This document shows positions 15,649 through 21,980 of a stretch of 44,275 nt of DNA, piece after piece. Where the stretch lies: the NCBI GenBank assembly GCA_946615905.1, contig CAMOIE010000022.1, positions 1-44,275 of the forward strand, read 5' to 3'. The stretch comes from an uncultured Treponema sp. (lineage in GTDB: Bacteria > Spirochaetota > Spirochaetia > Treponematales > Treponemataceae). The notes under the pieces are model-generated. The model was not told where the DNA came from, ran no database searches, and saw nothing but the letters and a program-made list of their open reading frames with translations. Within the stretch, counting starts at the first letter, position 1; every line of letters begins with the position of its first letter. The position numbers and the translations under genes are program-made.

Positions 15649-16126
15649 ATACGCCAAACGGGAAGATTCAGCATTGATTTTGCAGTTCATAAAAGAACTT
15701 GCTGAGTATGAAAAAATGCTTGATGAAGTTGTCGCCGATGAAAAATTATTGGAAGAATGGATTTTTGACAAGCAAAAGGCAGAAGTTATTTTCGCCTTGG
15801 AAAACGGAAAGGAAGTCGGCTTTGCTCTTTTCTTTCACAGTTTTTCTACTTTTCTCGGAAGAGCAGGAATTTATCTTGAAGATTTGTTTGTGAAAGCGGA
15901 ATATCGGGGAAAAGGATATGGAAAAGCGATTCTGAAAAAGCTGGCTGCCATTGCAGTTGAGCGCGGCTGCGGTCGCTTAGAATGGTGTTGCCTTGACTGG
16001 AACAAAACAAGCATCGATTTCTATCTTTCTTTGGGAGCGGAAGCAATGTCTGACAGGACAATATATCGTGTTACAGGCGACAGCCTTACAAATCTTGCAA
16101 CGGAAGGCGCACATGAGCAAGTATGA
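15623..16126 (+). CDS. GNAT acetyltransferase, SSAT/thialysine-acetyltransferase-like
   Basis: This 167-residue protein matches the spermidine/spermine (SSAT) and thialysine N-acetyltransferase branch: 'ELAEYEKMLDEVVADEKLLEEWIF', 'FFHSFSTFLGRAGIYLEDLFV', acetyl-CoA loop 'EYRGKGYGKAILKKLAAIA', and 'GRLEWCCLDWNKTSIDFYLSLGAEAMSDRTIYR'. A polyamine or related amine is the likely substrate (family inference). AAGGAG precedes the ATG. Its stop lies within the start of a truncated small-protein gene (16113). A decayed duplicate of its 3' third lies at 18502. Confidence 0.88.
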   Translation: MSTKELKFRYAKREDSALILQFIKELAEYEKMLDEVVADEKLLEEWIFDKQKAEVIFALENGKEVGFALFFHSFSTFLGRAGIYLEDLFVKAEYRGKGYGKAILKKLAAIAVERGCGRLEWCCLDWNKTSIDFYLSLGAEAMSDRTIYRVTGDSLTNLATEGAHEQV

Positions 16127-16151
16127 TTCCTTTCGGAAAAATATCTATTAG
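16113..16151 (+). pseudogene. Truncated MSKYDSL small-protein gene
   Basis: The 12 codons read MSKYDSFRKNIY-stop; the first 17 bases equal the start of the intact copy at 25016, then similarity stops. It overlaps the last codons of the GNAT at 15623 in another frame, as the other copies do. Confidence 0.55.
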
Positions 16152-16204
16152 GAGAACGAAAAGAATAGGAGCAAAATGAGCAAAACTAACGGAGGAATAA
16201 TAAA

Positions 16205-16822
16205 ATGATTTTGGAAACAGAAAGATTAATCCTTCGACCATGGAAGGAATCAGATGCAGAGAGCTTATACAAATACGCAAGCGACCCTGCTGTTGGTCCG
16301 ATTGCCGGATGGCCGCCTCACAAAAGTGTGGACGAAAGCCTTGGCGTAATAAAAAATGTTCTTAACGGCGCGGAATGTTATGCAATCACTATGAAGCCGA
16401 ATGACGAAGCAATAGGGGCAATCGAACTCAAGTTGAATGGACACACCGATAAGACTGACCGTGATGACGAATGCGAACTTGGCTATTGGCTTGGAAAACC
16501 ATTTTGGGGAAAAGGAATTATGAGCGAGGCGGCAAGAGAAATTATCCGTCACGGTTTTGAAGAGGCCGGGATGTCAAAAATCTGGGTTGGCTACTACGAA
16601 GGCAATGACAAATCAAAGCGAGTTCAAGAAAAACTAAAATTCCGATTTCAGCATAAATCAGAAAACGTTGACGTTCCGCTCATGCACGAAAAGCGGACAG
16701 ATTATGTAAGCAGCATGACAAAAGGCCAGTGGCAGTGGGATAAGAGGAATACTTTTGCAGACAGACAGCGACAAGCCCGCATACAATTTTTATCCCAAAC
16801 TGGGATTCCAGGAACTTGGTAA
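16205..16822 (+). CDS. GNAT acetyltransferase, RimJ/RimL-like, with recruited tail
   Basis: This 205-residue protein starts 'MILETERLILRPWKESDAESLYKYASDP' and has 'GYWLGKPFWGKGIMSEAAREIIRHGFEE' (acetyl-CoA loop) and 'YVSSMTKGQW', all typical of the RimJ/RimL branch. GGAGG (16191-16195) supports the ATG. The last 25 or so residues (after about 180) look non-native: the same DNA, read +1, encodes a normal GNAT C-terminus. The original stop seems lost and the tail is read out of frame through a relic. Substrate unknown. Confidence 0.84.
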   Translation: MILETERLILRPWKESDAESLYKYASDPAVGPIAGWPPHKSVDESLGVIKNVLNGAECYAITMKPNDEAIGAIELKLNGHTDKTDRDDECELGYWLGKPFWGKGIMSEAAREIIRHGFEEAGMSKIWVGYYEGNDKSKRVQEKLKFRFQHKSENVDVPLMHEKRTDYVSSMTKGQWQWDKRNTFADRQRQARIQFLSQTGIPGTW

Positions 16823-16856
16823 GCATGTGAGTATGTATAAGTCTGTGTCTTTGTGA
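16746..16856 (+). pseudogene. C-terminal relic of another GNAT, in a different frame
   Basis: Read in the frame of base 16746 the DNA encodes a textbook GNAT end, containing 'DSDKPAYNFYPKLGFQELG' and stopping at 16854-16856. It overlaps, +1 shifted, the 3' end of the gene at 16205. No N-terminal part remains. It marks a deletion joining two acetyltransferase genes. Confidence 0.7.
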
Positions 16857-16882
16857 ATGAATCTTTTTTTAGGAGAACGAAA

Positions 16883-17236
16883 ATGGAAAAACTGATTGCC
16901 TATTGCGGCTTGGACTGTGGAAAGTGCGATGCGCGTATTGCCACACTGAACAACGACGAGGAGCTTCGCAAAAAGACGGCGGCTCTTTGGAGCAAATTGA
17001 ATCAAGTAGAAATTTTACCCGAACAAATAAATTGCGAAGGCTGCCGAGTCGATGGGAAAAAGACAGGCTTTTGCGAAAGCCTTTGTCAAATCCGACAATG
17101 TGCGTCCTCAAAAGAATTAGAAACTTGCGGCGACTGTGCGCAAATGAATTCTTGCGAAAAACTTGCGGCAATCCTTTCAAACAACGACACGGCAAAGAAA
17201 AATTTATTGTCTTGCAGAGAAGCAAACAAGGAATGA
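16883..17236 (+). CDS. DUF3795 Cys-rich protein (diverged paralogue)
   Basis: This 117-residue protein is clearly paralogous to those at 11588 and 20127: 'LIAYCGLDCGKCDARIATLNNDEELRKKTAA', 'INCEGCRVDGKKTGFCESLCQIRQCASSKE' and 'TCGDCAQMNSCEKL', with the cysteine pattern kept while much of the rest changed. This suggests metal or cluster binding; function unknown. ATG at 16883 follows AGGAG; the longer frame from 16853 is not used. Its stop codon lies inside a perfect hairpin (17230-17253). Confidence 0.82.
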   Translation: MEKLIAYCGLDCGKCDARIATLNNDEELRKKTAALWSKLNQVEILPEQINCEGCRVDGKKTGFCESLCQIRQCASSKELETCGDCAQMNSCEKLAAILSNNDTAKKNLLSCREANKE

Positions 17237-17266
17237 CACTCCACTGTCATTCCGAATTTATTTCGG
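17230..17266. repeat. Paired hairpins, dispersed-palindrome type
   Basis: GGAATGACA/TGTCATTCC (17230-17238/17245-17253, loop 6) is followed by CCGAA/TTCGG (17252-17256/17262-17266). The two stems overlap and compete. No T-run follows, so it is a repeat or RNA-stability element rather than a clear terminator. Confidence 0.5.
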
Positions 17267-17309
17267 AAGCTCATTTCAAAAAACTTCAACAAGTAGGAAA
17301 AAAATCAAA

Positions 17310-18491
17310 ATGAAAAACATACACCTTCTTATTGGAACAAGCGTTTTGTTCGCATTCTCAGCTTTGTCTTGCAGCACTACGGCACAAAGGGCTTTCGTTA
17401 GGCGCGACGCAAGCGTCTTGGACTATGAATATTTTCCCTCGCGGCTCATAAAGGCCGATTCCAGCACGAAGGAATTCGAGAAGGAACTTGACCCGAAGGC
17501 TGAAAAAATTCTTCTGCAGGCGTTCGGCGAGGATTCAATCGAACACCTTATCAAAAAAACAAAAAGCCAAGCCTTCATCATCGTAAAAGACGACAAAATC
17601 ATTTTGGAAGAATACACAAAGGGCTACGACAAAAATTCAACCGTAACTTCTTTTTCGTGTGCAAAAAGTTTTGACTCCGCAATGGTCGGAAGCCTTATAG
17701 ACCAAGGGATTTTGGAAAGCGAGGAAGAGCCAATCACAAACTATCTTCCTGAATTGAAAAAGCGCGACAGACGCTTTGAAAGAATCACAATCCGCCACCT
17801 TATGGAAATGTCGTCCGGAATCAGCTACGATGAAGTCGGCTATATGCACGACGGAACAAAAACTTACTTCGACCCTGACTTGCGGAACCTTGCACTCACA
17901 GAAACCAAAATCGAAGAAAATCCGGGGCTTCACTTTTTGTACAACAATTACAACCCGATTTTGCTCGGACTTATAATCGAGCGTGCAAGCGGAATGAGCG
18001 TCTCAGAGTTCTTGGAGAAGAACATCTGGACAAAGATGGGCGCGACATCGAACGCGAGTTGGAGTCTTGACAGCGATGAGGACGCGTTCGAGAAAATGGA
18101 AAGCGGAATAAACGCGACAGCCCGCGACTTCGTTAAGTTCGGCTGCCTCTACCGCGACTGGGGAATGGCTTGCGGAAAGCAGGTCATAAGCCGAAAATGG
18201 ATTGAGGAAAGCCTTTCCGACAAAAAATATCCGGCTTCGTATTATTCAAAGACAATCTGGGGAAGAAAAATCCTTGGAGGCGCGAACGGAAACGGCGGCC
18301 ACTACGGATACTTCTGGTACGTAATGCACCGCCCGAGCGGCGAGGATGATTTTTTCGCATTCGGAAACAAGGGGCAAATCATCTACGTGAACCGCAACAC
18401 GGACACGGTAATCGCCCGCTTCGGCTTCAAGTACGCAATCGGCGAATGGGACTACATCAACGCCTTCTACTATTTGAGCGAAAAACTCTAG
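17310..18491 (+). CDS. Serine beta-lactamase-fold hydrolase lipoprotein (class C / EstB-like)
   Basis: This 393-residue protein has a lipoprotein signal (lipobox ALSC, Cys21) and the three class-C-like motifs: S116-C-A-K119, Y211-N-N213 and H331-Y-G333. Together these define the PBP/beta-lactamase fold used by AmpC, EstB and 6-aminohexanoate-dimer hydrolases. Anchored in the periplasm or on the surface, it could cleave esters, amides or beta-lactams; activity cannot be told from sequence. ATG at 17310 is set by the signal peptide; AGGA is 12 nt upstream. It is the only clearly exported enzyme in the island. Confidence 0.85.
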   Translation: MKNIHLLIGTSVLFAFSALSCSTTAQRAFVRRDASVLDYEYFPSRLIKADSSTKEFEKELDPKAEKILLQAFGEDSIEHLIKKTKSQAFIIVKDDKIILEEYTKGYDKNSTVTSFSCAKSFDSAMVGSLIDQGILESEEEPITNYLPELKKRDRRFERITIRHLMEMSSGISYDEVGYMHDGTKTYFDPDLRNLALTETKIEENPGLHFLYNNYNPILLGLIIERASGMSVSEFLEKNIWTKMGATSNASWSLDSDEDAFEKMESGINATARDFVKFGCLYRDWGMACGKQVISRKWIEESLSDKKYPASYYSKTIWGRKILGGANGNGGHYGYFWYVMHRPSGEDDFFAFGNKGQIIYVNRNTDTVIARFGFKYAIGEWDYINAFYYLSEKL

Positions 18492-18501
18492 GAAAAAAAA
18501 T

Positions 18502-18654
18502 TGTGGCAGATTAGAATGGTGTTGCCTTGACTGGAACAAAACAAGCATCGATTTCTATCTTTCTTTAGGAGCAAAACCAATGTCAGATTGGACATTGTAT
18601 CGAACCGCAGGTGATGCCCTTACAAACCTTGCAAAGGAGAATACGTATGAGTAA
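18502..18654 (+). pseudogene. C-terminal relic of an SSAT-like GNAT
   Basis: The 50 codons match the end of the GNAT at 15623 nearly codon for codon ('GRLEWCCLDWNKTSIDFYLS', then LGAKPMSDWTLYRTAGDALTNLA), but the N-terminal two thirds is missing. The stop (18652-18654) overlaps the ATG of the next small gene, keeping the arrangement of the 16.1-kb copy. It is the remains of a duplicated GNAT plus small-gene module. Confidence 0.85.
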
Positions 18655-18843
18655 GTATGATTCATTGTGGAAGTATGTGGCGGAAAATCAGCCTGACAAA
18701 GTAACCTTTGCAGACGTAGAAAAAATCTGTGCATACCCATTGACCATTCTTTTCTTCGATACAAGAAAGAACTGGAAGCCTACGGGTTTAGAGTCGGTAA
18801 AATTTCCATGAAAGAAAAGACAATCGTCATTGAAAAGATATGA
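18647..18843 (+). pseudogene. Frameshifted MSKYDSL small-protein gene
   Basis: It starts exactly like the intact gene at 25016 (MSKYDSLWKYVAENQPDK.TFADVEKIC) but has lost one base just after the ICAYP codons near 18735. The first frame then ends early. After the shift the original frame continues to the normal end (KISMKEKT...) with stop at 18841-18843. So it is a recent single-base knockout. Confidence 0.8.
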
Positions 18844-18869
18844 CAAAGGACTGCAACAATCGCAAGCAG

Positions 18870-18965
18870 CGAGTCTATCTGGAATAACTGTCGACACTGT
18901 TTCGACCAGCTGGAATGGTCTGTTTCGAACAACTGGAATGCTCGGTGTGGAACAGCTAGAATAAT
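18870..18965 (+). repeat. Degenerate short tandem units before the S66 peptidase
   Basis: The motif (C/A)(A/T)(G/A)CTGGAAT recurs about every 25-30 bases, with TGTTTCGA between units. Four imperfect units fill most of the 136-bp gap after the frameshifted small gene. Origin unclear. Confidence 0.35.
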
Positions 18966-18979
18966 GGAGGATAAAAAAC

Positions 18980-20008
18980 ATGATTAAAAACATAGCCATC
19001 GTAAGCCTTTCAAGAGGAATACTAGGCGAGGACTTTGTAAGGTTTGAGGTGGAAATTGGACTGCAAAGGTTAAAGGCATTCGGCATGAATGTCCGCTTTA
19101 TGCCGAACGCCCTCAAAGGCTTGGACTATATCAAGGCACATCCTGAAAAACGGGCTGAAGATTTGTTGGAGGCATTCCGAGATCCGTCAATCGACATGAT
19201 TCTGTGCGCGGTGGGCGGTGATGACACCTACCGCCTTTTGCCATACCTGTTTGACCACGATGAACTGGCCGGTGCCGTGACGGACAAAGTATTTCTTGGG
19301 TTTTCTGACACCACAATCAACCATCTTATGCTTCACAAAGTCGGCGCAAAATCTTTTTATGGTCAGGCCTTTCTTCCTGATATCTGCGAGCTAAGCCCAA
19401 CGATGCATCCGTATACGCGGCGCTATTTTGAAGAGCTGATTACCACAGGCAGTATTCAAGAAATAAGGCCGAGCGACATCTGGTACGAAGAGCGGAAAAG
19501 CTTTTCTCCGGACCAGGTTGGAAAAACGACACCTTCTCACCCGAACCAAGGATTTGAGCTTTTGCAGGGTTCTCCTGTTTTTTCCGGTACCATACTTGGC
19601 GGCTGCATAGATTCCCTGTATGACATATTCAACGGAGAGCGATACGGCGATATGCCGTCTTTGTGCCGCAAATATAAGCTCTTCCCCACGGCAGAGGACT
19701 GGAAAGGCAGGATTTTGCTTTTGGAAACCAGCGAGGAAAAGATGCCGCCACAAAAATACAAGCGGGCACTTGAGTACCTTGCAGAGGCCGGAGTCTTTGA
19801 GAACGTGTCCGGCGTTCTTGCAGGCAAACCCATGGATGAAATGTACGCACAGGAATACAAGCAGCTTCTTGTCAAAGTCATAGGCAGAGCCGACTTGCCG
19901 ATTGTATGCAACGTGAACATCGGCCACGCAATGCCCCGTTGCATCATTCCCTTTGGCGTGGACGCAGTTGTTGACGCTGAAAAGCAGACGATACGGTTCA
20001 ACACATAA
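18980..20008 (+). CDS. S66 family peptidase, MccF/LD-carboxypeptidase-like
   Basis: This 342-residue cytosolic protein matches the S66 serine peptidases: 'MILCAVGGDDTYRLLPYL', the nucleophile Ser109 in 'FLGFSDTT', a Glu in the 'LLLETSEEKMPP' region and the His in 'NIGHAMPR'. The longer form with an N-terminal nucleotide-like domain is closer to MccF, which gives immunity to microcin C-type Trojan-horse antibiotics by cleaving the processed toxin, than to peptidoglycan LdcA. GGAGG lies upstream of the ATG. Its place among drug-detoxification genes favours a protective role (inference). Confidence 0.85.
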   Translation: MIKNIAIVSLSRGILGEDFVRFEVEIGLQRLKAFGMNVRFMPNALKGLDYIKAHPEKRAEDLLEAFRDPSIDMILCAVGGDDTYRLLPYLFDHDELAGAVTDKVFLGFSDTTINHLMLHKVGAKSFYGQAFLPDICELSPTMHPYTRRYFEELITTGSIQEIRPSDIWYEERKSFSPDQVGKTTPSHPNQGFELLQGSPVFSGTILGGCIDSLYDIFNGERYGDMPSLCRKYKLFPTAEDWKGRILLLETSEEKMPPQKYKRALEYLAEAGVFENVSGVLAGKPMDEMYAQEYKQLLVKVIGRADLPIVCNVNIGHAMPRCIIPFGVDAVVDAEKQTIRFNT

Positions 20009-20065
20009 GGGCGATTTTTGATTTTAGGCATTTTCTTGCAACTCCACGAATCGTAGGTTACTCCT

Positions 20066-20107
20066 CTTGCTGCCTTTGAGGAAAATTTGATTGAGCTGAC
20101 TGTATGA
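20066..20107 (+). pseudogene. 14-codon 3' relic of the VOC gene
   Basis: It reads LAAFEENLIELTV-stop, identical to the end of the complete VOC gene at 11185-11568. It marks where the copied segment begins and has no upstream coding part. Confidence 0.88.
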
Positions 20108-20126
20108 TTAAAAGGAGGATGAAAAA

Positions 20127-20459
20127 ATGAAAGACTTAATCGCATACTGCGGACTTGACTGCGAGACGTGCGATGCAAGAATCGCAACGATTAACAACGA
20201 TGATGAGCTTCGCAAAAAGACTGCTGCTGAATGGAGCCGGCTGAATCAGGTGGAGATTGGGCCGGAGGCGATTAACTGCACAGGCTGTCGGGTGGCCGGT
20301 GTGAAGTCTCCATATTGTGGAAATCTCTGCCCGATCCGCCAGTGCGCGCTCAAAAAGAATGTGGCGACCTGCGGCCAGTGTGATGAAATGGCAAAGTGTG
20401 AAAAACTTGCACCGATTGTGAGAAACAATGAAAGCGTAAGGAAGAACTTGCATTTGTGA
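20127..20459 (+). CDS. DUF3795 Cys-rich protein (copy 2)
   Basis: Identical in DNA and protein to the gene at 11588-11920, with the same AAGGAGG site. The absence of any silent change shows a very recent duplication or ongoing gene conversion. It is followed by the copied GNAT gene after 7 nt. Function unknown, as for copy 1. Confidence 0.85.
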   Translation: MKDLIAYCGLDCETCDARIATINNDDELRKKTAAEWSRLNQVEIGPEAINCTGCRVAGVKSPYCGNLCPIRQCALKKNVATCGQCDEMAKCEKLAPIVRNNESVRKNLHL

Positions 20460-20466
20460 GGAGAAA

Positions 20467-21018
20467 ATGAAATATACTAAGACAATCGAATTAAAAGATG
20501 GAAGAAATTGCATAATCAAGACAGCCGGAAAGGATGTGGCGAAAGAAGTCTTGTCTGTCTTTATCCAGACTCATGCGGAGACGGATTATCTTTTGACATA
20601 CCCCGATGAAAATTCCTTCACGCTTGAAGATGAGGAGGCCTTCCTAGACAAAGCCGCGAATCACGAGCGGGAAGTGGAGCTTTGCGCCGTAGTAGACGGA
20701 AAGATTGTCGGCACGGCTGGAGTCGAGCTTGTCGATGACAAGGAAAAAGAGCGTCACCGCTGTTACTTCGGAATTTCAATCCTCAAAAACTGGTGGGGAC
20801 TTGGAATCGGCCTTGGTCTTATTGAAGCCTGTATCGACTGTGCGAAAAAAGCCGGATATGAGCAGATGGAGCTGGAAGTTGTCGCAGATAACAAGCCCGC
20901 CATGGCGCTCTATAAGAAAGTCGGCTTTTCTGAGTTCGGTAGAAATCCCAAAGGTTTTAAGTCTCGGTTGACCGGCTGGCAGGAACTGATTTTGATGCGG
21001 CTGGAGCTTGCAGCGTAA
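20467..21018 (+). CDS. GNAT family N-acetyltransferase (copy 2)
   Basis: Identical to the gene at 11928-12479 over all 183 codons. Motifs are as there (acetyl-CoA segment 'KNWWGLGIGLGLIEACIDC', 'NKPAMALYKKVGF'). Here it lies upstream of the TetR gene and its promoter instead of the phosphinothricin-type acetyltransferase gene, so the two copies may have different transcription. Confidence 0.88.
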   Translation: MKYTKTIELKDGRNCIIKTAGKDVAKEVLSVFIQTHAETDYLLTYPDENSFTLEDEEAFLDKAANHEREVELCAVVDGKIVGTAGVELVDDKEKERHRCYFGISILKNWWGLGIGLGLIEACIDCAKKAGYEQMELEVVADNKPAMALYKKVGFSEFGRNPKGFKSRLTGWQELILMRLELAA

Positions 21019-21072
21019 AATATGTTACGTCTTGTTGGCATCGAAAATAAAGAAGATAGAAATGCTTTATTG

Positions 21073-21089
21073 AATGAATATTATTCATT
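21073..21089. promoter_or_regulatory. TetR-type operator at the tetR promoter
   Basis: AATGAATATTATTCATT, a perfect palindrome whose end overlaps the -35 box of the TetR gene promoter. It is a likely autoregulatory site. Confidence 0.7.
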
Positions 21090-21116
21090 GACGCACATTC
21101 AATTCTATTCTATACT
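21088..21116 (+). promoter_or_regulatory. Promoter of the TetR gene
   Basis: TTGACG (21088-21093), a 17-bp spacer and TATACT (21111-21116). Start near 21123; GGAGGA (21125-21130) then serves ATG 21137. Confidence 0.75.
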
Positions 21117-21136
21117 TAAATCATGGAGGAAAGAGA

Positions 21137-21721
21137 ATGCGAGTCACAAAAGACCCGGACGTAAGAAAGCAGGAAATCCTTGACGGTGCGCTCAAGGTCT
21201 TTGCGGAAAAGGGCTACGACAAGACTACAATCTCCGACATTGCGAAAGAGCTTGGTATCTCGCAGGGACTTTGCTACCGCTATTACGCCTCAAAGGAAGA
21301 GATTTATGACGCAGCCCTCGACGAGTACGCTGAGCTAATCATGGAAAGGAACATAGAACGCTTCGATAACCTCTCAGGGAATTCCTTCGCCGAGAAAATC
21401 AGAAACATCAAGGCGGAGGACTATCTTCAGTCGGAAAAGGGCAATCCTCTACTCTACGAGCTCTTCCACGGCGAAAACAGAAGGAAAATGCACGCACAGC
21501 TCATGCTCAAAGTCGCGGAAAAGCTCATTCCAAAAGTCGCAGAGTATCTGGAGTACGCAAAGGAAAAAGGAGAGATTCATGTGGAAAACGTTCAGGGGCT
21601 GGCGGCTTTCTGGGTCTGCGGACAAATCGGGATTCTTATGACTGAAAAAGACCATTCCGAATGGGAGAAGCAAATCAAGGAATGCGCGGGAAAGCTTTTT
21701 GGCCTTGGTGAAAAATTATAA
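21137..21721 (+). CDS. TetR/AcrR family transcriptional regulator
   Basis: This 194-residue protein has the N-terminal TetR helix-turn-helix (about residues 10-55: 'RKQEILDGALKVFAEKGYDKTTISDIAKELGISQGLCYRYYASKEEIY') and a helical ligand-binding part. It most likely represses itself and the downstream MATE gene through the AATGAA/TTCATT palindromes at 21073-21089 and 21783-21799, and perhaps the acetyltransferase at 12618 through 12534-12550. Inducer unknown. Confidence 0.9.
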   Translation: MRVTKDPDVRKQEILDGALKVFAEKGYDKTTISDIAKELGISQGLCYRYYASKEEIYDAALDEYAELIMERNIERFDNLSGNSFAEKIRNIKAEDYLQSEKGNPLLYELFHGENRRKMHAQLMLKVAEKLIPKVAEYLEYAKEKGEIHVENVQGLAAFWVCGQIGILMTEKDHSEWEKQIKECAGKLFGLGEKL

Positions 21722-21737
21722 AAAGTGGCGGTTGCAC

Positions 21738-21756
21738 TTCGGCAGGCTCAATGACC
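21738..21756 (+). repeat. Dispersed repeat unit TTCGGCAGGCTCAATGACC
   Basis: It matches 18 of 19 bases of the unit at 44088-44106. It lies between the TetR gene and the next operator and looks like a single, degenerate arm of the palindromic element seen complete at 44045-44106. Confidence 0.55.
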
Positions 21757-21782
21757 GAGTGAGGAATTTTATAGATTTTTAT

Positions 21783-21799
21783 TGAATGAAATTCATTCA
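21783..21799. promoter_or_regulatory. TetR-type operator before the flavodoxin relic/MATE unit
   Basis: TGAATGAAATTCATTCA, a perfect palindrome about one base. It uses the same AATGAA/TTCATT arms as the two other sites but with a shorter spacer. AGGAGG (21805-21810) follows. Confidence 0.65.
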
Positions 21800-21815
21800 T
21801 TTATAGGAGGATATT

Positions 21816-21980
21816 ATGAAATCAGTAATCGTTTATGCGTCAACTTTCCACGGAACTTACGGCTGCAAGGGATTCAACACTTACGGCCAATGGAAAATCA
21901 TCGGAGACATGAACAAGGGGCATCCGAGCAAAGCCGAGATTCAAGAAGCAGTTGATTTCTTCGGGGAGATTTCAAAATGA
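21816..21980 (+). pseudogene. Internally deleted flavodoxin gene
   Basis: The 54-codon frame keeps the first flavodoxin strand (MKSVIVYASTFHGTYG) and the typical C-terminal part (FNTYGQWKIIGDMNKGHPSK...EIQEAVDFF) but lacks the central 90 or so residues, including most of the flavin pocket. It retains a perfect AGGAGG site and overlaps the MATE ATG by ATGA, so it may now act only as a translational leader for the exporter. Confidence 0.7.

Larger units (their letters stand above)
20066..21055 (+). repeat. Perfect 990-bp direct repeat, copy 2
   Basis: Identical to 11527-12516, at an offset of 8539 bp and in the same orientation. Similarity continues to about 21125 with one substitution, a 5-bp deletion and a changed -10 box. 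Confidence 0.93.
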
